A model generated the notes under the pieces. That model was not told the DNA's origin. It ran no database searches and saw only the letters and a list, made by a program, of their open reading frames with translations. Positions 15,731-21,662 of a stretch of DNA of 24,665 nucleotides are shown here, piece after piece (the stretch's first letter is position 1; each line of letters begins with the position of its first letter). The translations under genes and the position numbers were made by a program. The stretch comes from an uncultured Eubacteriales bacterium (lineage in GTDB: Bacteria > Bacillota > Clostridia > Oscillospirales > Oscillospiraceae): the NCBI GenBank assembly GCA_900546485.1, contig URDK01000031.1, positions 1 to 24,665 of the forward strand. The letters run 5' to 3'.

Positions 15731-15759
15731 ATTACAGCAGGGTGTTTTTCCCTTATAAT
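15731..15759 (+). promoter_or_regulatory. Promoter of the lyase-exported DUF917 operon
   Basis: ATTACA (15731-15736), a 17-base spacer and a consensus TATAAT (15754-15759); transcription should begin near 15766. The -35 lies in ACAATTACA (15728-15736). The whole 316-base region 15576-15891 contains this promoter, the pucR promoter and a structured leader; I see no gene in it. Confidence 0.75.
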
Positions 15760-15765
15760 ATTAAA

Positions 15766-15891
15766 GGGACAAAAAGTCCCCCGGTCTTTTGGGAAAGGCC
15801 GCGAAAGGCGTACCGTCCGCCAGCCGGTGTCCGCCGGTGACCGGGGTATCTCCAAATCTTAGGGTGTTCAACGCCAAAACATGGAGGTAGA
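15766..15891 (+). other. Structured 5' leader of the lyase operon (candidate regulatory RNA)
   Basis: About 126 untranslated bases between the predicted start of transcription and the lyase ATG. It opens with GGGAC-AAAAA-GTCCC (15766-15780), then GGTCTTT-TGGG-AAAGGCC (15783-15800), then a GC-rich part with GGCG/CGCC and CCGG/CCGG pairings, and GGTGT-TCA-ACGCC shortly before the GGAGG. I compared it by eye with T-box, cobalamin, c-di-GMP, ZTP, THF and guanidine classes and saw no match. A stabilising leader or an undescribed riboswitch are both possible. Confidence 0.4.
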
Positions 15892-17538
15892 ATGTCTATG
15901 AAAGAGTATCCGCTTAACGTCCCAACCCCGCGCCACTGTGCCTTTGCAGTCCGTGACCTGCCCACCGTCACCGTGGAGCAGCGCGAGCGGGCCCTGAAAG
16001 CCACACACTACAACGAGTTCGCATTCCCGTCCGGAATGCTGACGGTGGACATGCTGTCGGACTCCGGCACCACCGCCATGACCAACCATCAGTGGGCCGC
16101 GCTCTTCCTTGGCGACGAGGCCTACGGCCGCAACACCGGCTATTACGTCCTCCTGGACACCTTCCGGGACATCTTCGAGCGCGGCGGCGAAAAGAACTGG
16201 AAAAGATCCATTGACCTGGTCCGCACCGACTGCCGTGACGTCGAAAAGATGATGGACGAGCTCTACCTCTGCGAATACGAGGGCGGGCTCTTCAACGGCG
16301 GCGCAGCACAGATGGAGCGGCCCAACACCTTCATCATCCAGCAGGGCCGCGCGGCCGAGTCGGTGCTGATGGAGATAGTGAAGAACATCCTCTCCGCGCG
16401 TCACCCGGGCAAGGTGTTCACCATCCCCTCCAACGGCCACTTCGACACCACCGAGGGCAACATCAAGCAGATGGGCTCCATCCCCCGCAACCTCTACAAC
16501 AAGGAGCTGCTGTACGAGGTCCCCGAGGGCGGCCGCTATGAGAAAAACCCCTTCAAGGGCAACATGGACATCGACAAGCTAGAGCAGCTTATCCAGGGCG
16601 TCGGCCCCGAGAACGTGCCGCTGATATTTGCCTGCATAACCAACAACCCCATCTGCGGCCAGGCCGTCTCCATGGCCAACCTGAAGGAGATAAACAGGGT
16701 CGCCCACAAGTACAACATCCCCCTGGTGTTCGATGCCGCGCGCTGGGCTGAAAACGCCTACTTCATCAAGACCAGCGAGGAGGGCTACGCCGACAAGTCC
16801 ATCGCCGAGATAGCCACGGAGATGTTCTCCTACTGCGACGCCTTCACGATGTCCGCCAAGAAGGACGGCCACGCCAACATGGGCGGCATGCTCGCCTTCC
16901 GCGACAGGGGCCTCTTCTGGAAGAACTTCTCCGACTTCAACCCCGACGGCAGCGTAAAGACCGACGTCGGCGTGCTGCTCAAGGTCAAGCAGATTTCCTG
17001 CTACGGCAACGACTCCTACGGCGGCATGTCCGGCCGCGACATCATGGCTCTGGCCGTGGGCCTCTATGAGAGCTGCAACTTCGGCTATATGGACGAGCGC
17101 ATCGCACAGTGCAACTACCTGGCCGAGGGCTTCTACAAGGCCGGCGTCAAGGGCGTGGTGCTGCCCGCCGGCGGCCATGCGGTTTACATAAATATGGACG
17201 AGTTCTTCGACGGCAAGCGCGGCCACGACACCTTCGCGGGCGAGGGCTTCTCGCTGGAGCTCATCCGCCGCTACGGCATACGCGTCTCGGAGCTCGGCGA
17301 CTACTCTATGGAATACGACCTCAAGACCCCCGAGCAGCAGGCCGAGCTCGCCAACGTGGTGCGCTTCGCCATAGACCGCAGCAGGCTCACGCAGGAGCAC
17401 CTCGACTATGTCATCGCCGCTGTGAAGGCGCTGTATGAGGACCGCGAGAGCATTCCCAACATGCGCATCGTCTGGGGACACAATCTTCCCATGCGCCACT
17501 TCCACGCATTCCTGGAACCCTACCCCAACGAGGACTGA
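15892..17538 (+). CDS. Divergent tryptophanase/tyrosine phenol-lyase family beta-eliminating lyase
   Basis: 548-residue PLP enzyme, some 75-90 residues longer than TnaA (471) or TPL (456). PLP contacts are intact: QQGR (150-153) for the phosphate, Asp281 and Arg284 (FDAARWAENAYF) and the Schiff-base Lys324 in MSAKKD. FDTT (184-187) carries Asp185 where tryptophanase has Asp and TPL has Thr; RHF near the end keeps the tryptophanase-type His536; Arg496 matches the carboxylate-binding Arg. TPL's phenol-binding Arg is replaced (VSELGD). A ~45-residue insertion (about 97-145) precedes the phosphate loop and a ~14-residue one lies near 345-362. It should release an aromatic or thiol leaving group, pyruvate and ammonia, but the substrate may be new. 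GGAGG at 15883-15887; ATG at 15898 is an alternative start. It heads the operon with the exported DUF917. Confidence 0.88.
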   Translation: MSMKEYPLNVPTPRHCAFAVRDLPTVTVEQRERALKATHYNEFAFPSGMLTVDMLSDSGTTAMTNHQWAALFLGDEAYGRNTGYYVLLDTFRDIFERGGEKNWKRSIDLVRTDCRDVEKMMDELYLCEYEGGLFNGGAAQMERPNTFIIQQGRAAESVLMEIVKNILSARHPGKVFTIPSNGHFDTTEGNIKQMGSIPRNLYNKELLYEVPEGGRYEKNPFKGNMDIDKLEQLIQGVGPENVPLIFACITNNPICGQAVSMANLKEINRVAHKYNIPLVFDAARWAENAYFIKTSEEGYADKSIAEIATEMFSYCDAFTMSAKKDGHANMGGMLAFRDRGLFWKNFSDFNPDGSVKTDVGVLLKVKQISCYGNDSYGGMSGRDIMALAVGLYESCNFGYMDERIAQCNYLAEGFYKAGVKGVVLPAGGHAVYINMDEFFDGKRGHDTFAGEGFSLELIRRYGIRVSELGDYSMEYDLKTPEQQAELANVVRFAIDRSRLTQEHLDYVIAAVKALYEDRESIPNMRIVWGHNLPMRHFHAFLEPYPNED

Positions 17539-17579
17539 GCCCCAGCGAAAAATAAATATTTTCTAAGGAGGACCAGAGG

Positions 17580-18893
17580 ATGAACCAGAAGCGCAATTTC
17601 AAGCTCACAAGACGAGTGACGTGTCTCATCATTGCAATATGCCTTCTCCTGTGCGTTGCCGCATACGGATACGCTCCGCAGTCGGATTCCATGTCCACCG
17701 ACGAGCCCATCCTCACGCTGTATGAGGACGGCATACGGCAGCTACTGAAGGGCGCAGCGCTCATGGCCGCCGGCGGCGGAGGATCACTTGAGCTGGGCGA
17801 AAGTATGCTCGACGCCTTCAAAGAACTCAATCCCGATGTTGAGGTGAAAATCGACCTCTACGACGTCAATGCTATGCAGGACAGTGAGTCCAGCTTCGGC
17901 GTTGCGATAATGGGTTCCCCGACGGCGCACGCCTCCGTGGAGGACCTTGCTTCCATAGCGCTGATGGCCTATCAGGAGACGCTGGCTCTTGCCGAGCGTT
18001 CCGGCAAGAACGCGGAATACGCCCTGGCACTTGAGCTCGGCGGCGCAAATACGCTGGTGCCTCTGCTCTGCGCCATGAAATACGGCCTGAAGGTCCTGGA
18101 CGCCGACATGTGCGGCAGGGCCGTCCCCGGGCTTGAAACCTCGCTCAGCAACGTCAACGGCCTCGCCACCGCTCCCCTCGCCCTGACAGACGCAAAGGGC
18201 AACAGCTACGACCTCATCATGGCCGACCCCAACGACGCCGAGGGCGCCGAAAGCGTTGCGGTCGCCATACTCAACCACCTCAATTCCAACGGCGGACTGA
18301 CCGGCTTCTACTACTCCGGGGCCGAGATCGACGCGGGCATCCCCACCGGCTCGCTCTCCCTGTGTGTGCAGATCGGCCAGTGCATCGAGGAGTTTGAGGC
18401 CATGAGCATCGAGGAGCGTCAGGCAAAGCCTCTCTTTGAAATGCTCAACGAGATGAACGTCGGCATCCGCAGCGTCACCCTCACTCCGCGAGCCAGCAAG
18501 GTGCAGAACTTCCATCAGGAGCCGATAGCAGGCGGCGCGCGCGACGGCGGCTACTACTATCTCGGCGTGGAAGGCGTGCCCGGAGAATACTTCTACGTCC
18601 AGTTCAACAACGAGACGATGGCCGTGAGCGTGCTCAACGAGTCGGGCACCTTCGACTGCCTGGCCACCGCGCCCTGCGTCATCACGATGTACGACGAGCT
18701 TACCGGTCGTCCCCTCACCAACGCCGATCTCAAGACCGCATATGAAAACGGCACCGAGCACAAGGTCGTGATGGGCATCATTGAGCTTGACGAGAAATGG
18801 TGGAATAATCCCGACAAGGTTGCCGAAGTGTGGACGCCTTATTTTGAAGAGGTCGGCCATATGGGCGGCGTCGTTCGATATGAGTTTGACTGA
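17580..18893 (+). CDS. Exported DUF917 family protein
   Basis: 437 residues. Residues 1-~31 are a signal peptide or membrane anchor (NQKRNFKLTRR, then VTCLIIAICLLLCVAAYGYA); the LLLC is not a proper lipobox. The rest aligns over its whole length with the cytoplasmic DUF917 at 11339-12448: LMAAGGGGSLELG, ELGGANTLVPLL, LDADMCGRAVPGLE, GRPLTNADLKTA, KWWNNPD and a closing GHMGGVVRYEFD. An extracytoplasmic DUF917 is unexpected, since I know the family as cytoplasmic enzymes. AAGGAGGA lies before the ATG, 41 bases after the lyase stop, so the two are cotranscribed. It may act on the substrate outside the membrane or serve as a binding protein; neither is shown. Confidence 0.85.
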   Translation: MNQKRNFKLTRRVTCLIIAICLLLCVAAYGYAPQSDSMSTDEPILTLYEDGIRQLLKGAALMAAGGGGSLELGESMLDAFKELNPDVEVKIDLYDVNAMQDSESSFGVAIMGSPTAHASVEDLASIALMAYQETLALAERSGKNAEYALALELGGANTLVPLLCAMKYGLKVLDADMCGRAVPGLETSLSNVNGLATAPLALTDAKGNSYDLIMADPNDAEGAESVAVAILNHLNSNGGLTGFYYSGAEIDAGIPTGSLSLCVQIGQCIEEFEAMSIEERQAKPLFEMLNEMNVGIRSVTLTPRASKVQNFHQEPIAGGARDGGYYYLGVEGVPGEYFYVQFNNETMAVSVLNESGTFDCLATAPCVITMYDELTGRPLTNADLKTAYENGTEHKVVMGIIELDEKWWNNPDKVAEVWTPYFEEVGHMGGVVRYEFD

Positions 18894-18939
18894 GTAAAGC
18901 AAAATCTACACTTCCAAATAACTCTCCCTCCACAGCAGG

Positions 18940-18970
18940 AAAAGACAGGGCGTCCCTTCCCTGTCTTTTT
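18940..18970. terminator. Intrinsic terminator after the lyase operon
   Basis: AAAAGACAGGG (18940-18950) pairs with CCCTGTCTTTT (18959-18969), with an 8-base loop and a T tract at 18966-18970. It may also serve the convergent DUF6291 gene. Confidence 0.88.
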
Positions 18971-19003
18971 CTATGCCCGTTCAGCTCTCCGCCCGGCGAT
19001 GGG

Positions 19004-19486
19004 CTACAAGGCCCCCATCCCCCTCGAGAGCCGCGCGAGCGCCTTCTGCCGCAGCGCCTCAAACTCCTCCGGCGAGCGCGGGGAATAGCTTTCCACAGGT
19101 TTTTCAACAGCCTCCGCTACGGCGGGGGTTTGTTTTTGTTTTTGATTATGTTTTTGTTTTGTTTTTGTATTTGTTTTTGTTTTGGCATCGGTGCATGCTG
19201 TGTCCTCGTCCGCTTCTTCCTCTGCCTCGTCATCGCGCTCCCAGCGCTTCAAGGCCCTTGCCCGCGCACGCTCGCACTTGGCCTCGTAGCGCTTGCGGTC
19301 GTTGTCCACATACCTCGCCACAAAGCCCCAGGCCATGCTCATTTCAGGGTCTGTAAACTCCGGAACTTCACCGAACTCCCCATAATTGAGCATCGCGGCA
19401 AAGAGCCTGCCCAACTGCTCGAACGACAGCTTGTCTATCGCCGGGCGGAAGTCAAAATACATCATGATACCCGGTAATTTTCCCAC
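19004..19486 (-). CDS. DUF6291 domain protein (phage replisome-associated type)
   Basis: 160 residues. The amino-terminal ~70 residues (MMYFDFRPAIDKLSFEQLGRLFAAMLNYGEFG...MAWGFVARYVDNDRKRYEAKCERAR) match the DUF6291 family, common in phage and integrative-element replication modules of Firmicutes. The rest is an acidic stretch, a Lys/Thr/Gln repeat of ~20 residues and a helical tail. The start is GTG at 19486, eight bases after a perfect AAAGGAGG; ATG codons at 19465/19462 would discard that site. No other phage gene is adjacent, so it is an orphan, perhaps a remnant beside the tRNA gene. It is likely to interact with a replication or DNA-binding complex, by family only. Confidence 0.8.
   Translation of the reverse strand: MGKLPGIMMYFDFRPAIDKLSFEQLGRLFAAMLNYGEFGEVPEFTDPEMSMAWGFVARYVDNDRKRYEAKCERARARALKRWERDDEAEEEADEDTACTDAKTKTNTKTKQKHNQKQKQTPAVAEAVEKPVESYSPRSPEEFEALRQKALARLSRGMGAL
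19129..19184. repeat. GTTTTT-type low-complexity tract within the DUF6291 gene
   Basis: Repeated GTTTTT/GTTTT units encode alternating Lys with Thr, Gln or Asn on the minus strand. It is a slippage-prone, very AT-rich tract in a GC-rich region. Confidence 0.85.
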
Positions 19487-19549
19487 GCGGCATACCTCCT
19501 TTGCCGCACCAATATAGCGCCCCTCATATATTCCGCAAGGGCGCGGGAG

Positions 19550-19584
19550 AAAAAAAGTCGGAGCAGGGCTTTCCCTGCTCCGAC
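19550..19584 (-). terminator. Intrinsic terminator of the 71-residue protein gene
   Basis: GTCGGAGCAGGG (19557-19568) pairs perfectly with CCCTGCTCCGAC (19573-19584), loop CTTT. Seven A at 19550-19556 give the T run on the minus strand. Confidence 0.92.
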
Positions 19585-19600
19585 CTTCGGTTTATGGGCC

Positions 19601-19816
19601 TTATTGGTTTTTCTCGAGGATGACAAAGGAGACCAGCGTCTCCTTGTGGAGGTAGTTTTCAAGCTTGGGGTCAACGTCCACGGTCTGCGTGTTCATCTGG
19701 GCAATGGTCCAGCCATCTTCCAGCAGCTTGTTGATACGAACGAGATATTTGTTTTCGTTGATATCCGTCTGTTCCGTAAAATCGCGGCTGTTGCTGATGT
19801 AGACGACCTTTTGCAT
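19601..19816 (-). CDS. Small conserved-looking protein, 71 residues, function unknown
   Basis: Starts MQKVVYISNS at 19816 after GGGAGG with good spacing. It has no signal peptide or membrane segment. The body has a beta-strand, a helix (KYLVRINKLLEDGWTIAQMN) and closing strands (ETLVSFVILEK); the LLEDGWTI turn recalls DUF4177-like small alpha/beta proteins. The open frame extends upstream to 19951 through the tRNA and is rejected there. It lies 49 bases beyond a hairpin that follows the tRNA, with no convincing promoter between, so it may be read through from the tRNA promoter. It ends 17 bases before a strong terminator. Confidence 0.72.
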   Translation of the reverse strand: MQKVVYISNSRDFTEQTDINENKYLVRINKLLEDGWTIAQMNTQTVDVDPKLENYLHKETLVSFVILEKNQ

Positions 19817-19865
19817 CGTTTTCCTCCCTCTCTCATTCCAGGCGGCTGGTTCAGAATACAGGAAA

Positions 19866-19889
19866 GGCCGGAGCGCGAATGCTCCGGCC
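19866..19889 (-). terminator. Weak terminator/processing hairpin after tRNA-Arg
   Basis: GGCCGGAGC (19866-19874) pairs with GCTCCGGCC (19881-19889), loop of six. On the minus strand only TTTCC follows, so termination may be partial. Confidence 0.6.
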
Positions 19890-19898
19890 CCCCGCCTC

Positions 19899-19975
19899 TG
19901 GTACGCCCGACGGGATTCGAACCCACGACCTTCAGAGTCGGAGTCTGACACTCTATCCAGCTGAGCTACGGGCGC
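19899..19975 (-). tRNA. tRNA-Arg (anticodon CCG)
   Basis: Minus-strand cloverleaf: acceptor GCGCCCG with CGGGCGT, D arm GCTCAGCTGGATAGAGT, anticodon stem TCAGA/TCTGA with loop CTCCGAC giving anticodon CCG (reads CGG), T arm with GGTTCGAATCC, discriminator A and an encoded CCA at 19899-19901. A promoter with TATAAT lies just upstream. Confidence 0.96.
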
Positions 19976-19996
19976 ATATGCGCTTTGCGCCCGATT

Positions 19997-20025
19997 ATTA
20001 TAGCAAAACGGCGAGGCAAAGTAAA
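19997..20025 (-). promoter_or_regulatory. tRNA-Arg promoter
   Basis: On the minus strand, TTTACT (20020-20025), a 17-base spacer and TATAAT (19997-20002), ending 22 bases before the mature tRNA 5' end. Confidence 0.75.
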
Positions 20026-20034
20026 TAGTTAAGT

Positions 20035-20063
20035 TTGCCTATTTCCGCGCGTTGTGCTATACT
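20035..20063 (+). promoter_or_regulatory. Promoter of the apbE-mpg-recG operon
   Basis: TTGCCT (20035-20040), a 17-base spacer and TATACT (20058-20063). Divergent from the tRNA promoter, with 9 bases between the -35 elements. Confidence 0.75.
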
Positions 20064-20100
20064 CTTGAAAAAAGCAATTTCTCACAGGGGTTTCACGCTT

Positions 20101-21153
20101 ATGAAAACTTTGAGAAAAATCATCGCGGCGCTGCTCATCTGCTGCGCGGCTCTGCCGCTTTCCGCCTGCGGCGAGGTCGAGGCCACGGAAAAGCAGCTCT
20201 TTGCCATGAATTCCGCCGTCACCATCAAGGCCTACGGCAAAAACGCAGAGGCCGGGCTCAATTCCGCCGCCTCCGTCATCTCCGCCCTCGACTCCTCCCT
20301 AGACCCCGAGCGCGAGGGCAGCACACTCTACAACATCAATTCCGCCGCCGGGAGCGGCATCGTCATCACCGGCCAGATCGCCGAGATGCTCCAGGTCGCC
20401 AAGGAGGTCAGCGAGGCCACGGGCGGCGCCCTCGACCTCTCCGTCTACCCCCTCGTCAAGGCCTGGGGCTTCATCGACGGCCTCTACAAGGTCCCCTCCG
20501 AGAGCGAAATAGAAAGCCTGCTCACAAAGGTCGGCCTCTCCGCTGTCAGCGTCTCCGCCATGACCGAGACCGACACCTACCTGCTCACCATGCCCGCCGG
20601 GATGGAGCTCACCTTCGCCGCCGTCGCCCGCGGCTGCGCCGCCATGTACGCCATGCGCGCCATGAGCCAGGCCGGCGTAGACAGCGGCATCGTCTCCTTC
20701 GGCGGCACCGTCATGACCCTCGGCGTAAAGCCCGACGGCTCCGACTGGACCGTCGGCCTCCAGGACCCCATCAACACCGGCAGCTACGCCGCCACGCTCT
20801 CCGTCGGCGCAGACACCGCCGTGGTCACCTCCGGCGGCTACCTCCGCTACTTCGTAGACGACGACGGCAACTACTGGCAGCACATCATTGACCCCTCCAC
20901 CGGCTACCCCGCCGACAGCGACCTGCTCTCCGTCACCGTCATCTGCGACGACGGCACCTATGCCGACGCGCTCTCCACCGCGCTCTACGTCATGGGCGAG
21001 GACGACGCGCGCGACTTCTACGAGGACAACACGGGCTTCGAGCTCATCCTCATCACCGCCGACAAGCGCATCGTGGTCTCCGAGGGCGTGCGCGAGGACT
21101 TCACGCTCAGCGGCAGCGACTACACCGTGGAGACGCTCAGGAGGCCCTCATGA
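20101..21153 (+). CDS. apbE: FAD:protein FMN transferase (ApbE family lipoprotein)
   Basis: 350 residues with a lipoprotein signal peptide (lipobox L-S-A-C, Cys23), so it is anchored outside the membrane. ApbE enzymes transfer FMN from FAD to a Thr of flavoproteins such as RnfG/NqrC. Present are the N-terminal FAMNSAVTIKAYG, DLSVYPLVKAWGF, SFGGTVMTLG, VTSGGYLRYF, HIIDPSTGYPA and the metal-binding YADALSTALYVMG. The usual DLGGIAKGYA-like loop reads LTFAAVARGCAA here, having lost the Gly pair and the Lys, which may affect activity. The start at 20101 has only a modest AGGGG; the open frame from 20035 begins inside the promoter. Its stop overlaps the next start (ATGA). Confidence 0.93.
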   Translation: MKTLRKIIAALLICCAALPLSACGEVEATEKQLFAMNSAVTIKAYGKNAEAGLNSAASVISALDSSLDPEREGSTLYNINSAAGSGIVITGQIAEMLQVAKEVSEATGGALDLSVYPLVKAWGFIDGLYKVPSESEIESLLTKVGLSAVSVSAMTETDTYLLTMPAGMELTFAAVARGCAAMYAMRAMSQAGVDSGIVSFGGTVMTLGVKPDGSDWTVGLQDPINTGSYAATLSVGADTAVVTSGGYLRYFVDDDGNYWQHIIDPSTGYPADSDLLSVTVICDDGTYADALSTALYVMGEDDARDFYEDNTGFELILITADKRIVVSEGVREDFTLSGSDYTVETLRRPS

Positions 21154-21662
21154 GGCTCTCTCGCGGGTTCTTTGAGCGCGACGCGCTTGACGTCGCCCCG
21201 GAGCTTCTGGGCAAGACGCTGGTCACCACGGCCCCCGACGGCACGGAGCGCCGCCTCGTCATCACCGAGACCGAGGTCTACCGCGGCGAGGAGGACACGG
21301 CCTGTCACGCCCACCGCGGCCGCACAAAGCGCACGGAAATGCTCTACCGCGGCGGCGGCGCGGTGTACGTCTACCTCTGCTACGGCATACACTGGCTCAT
21401 GAACGTCATCACCGGCCCGGCGGACTTCCCCCAGGGCGTGCTCATCCGCGCCTGCGCAGGATACGAGGGCCCCGGGAAACTCACAAAATACCTCGGCATC
21501 ACCGGCGCGCTTAACGGCGCGGACATCGCCTCCTCCCCGCTCATACGCATAGAGGATGAGGGGCGCGAGGTTTACATAAAAACCGCAAAGCGCGTGGGCA
21601 TCGCCTACGCGGACGAGGCGGATCGGGACAGGCTGTGGAGATTCATCGGCGAGGTGCGCTAA
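21150..21662 (+). CDS. mpg: DNA-3-methyladenine glycosylase (AAG/MPG family)
   Basis: 170 residues, on the short side for the AAG/MPG family (~190-210). This base-excision enzyme removes 3-methyladenine and other alkylated or deaminated purines. Family marks are ELLGKTLV, the catalytic Glu in VITETEVYRGEEDTACHAHRGRTKRTEMLY, GGAVYVYLCYGIHWLMNVIT and PQGVLIRA, then GPGKLTKYLGI. The C-terminal part around KRVGIAYADE is compact but complete to the WRF motif. It overlaps apbE by four bases (ATGA) and recG by one base (TAATG), so all three are translationally coupled. With recG, nth and rarA it makes repair genes frequent in this window. Confidence 0.94.
   Translation: MRLSRGFFERDALDVAPELLGKTLVTTAPDGTERRLVITETEVYRGEEDTACHAHRGRTKRTEMLYRGGGAVYVYLCYGIHWLMNVITGPADFPQGVLIRACAGYEGPGKLTKYLGITGALNGADIASSPLIRIEDEGREVYIKTAKRVGIAYADEADRDRLWRFIGEVR

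Noticed and set aside
15766..15891. Known riboswitch (T-box, cobalamin, c-di-GMP, ZTP) in the lyase leader
   Set aside because: No conserved core sequence of those classes was found by eye; left as an unassigned structured leader.
17680..17700. Lipoprotein assignment for the exported DUF917
   Set aside because: The Cys in LLLC is preceded by Leu rather than Gly or Ala, so it does not fit a lipobox; a plain signal peptide or anchor is preferred.
19817..19951. N-terminal extension of the 71-residue protein
   Set aside because: The extension is translated from the tRNA-Arg gene and its terminator hairpin.
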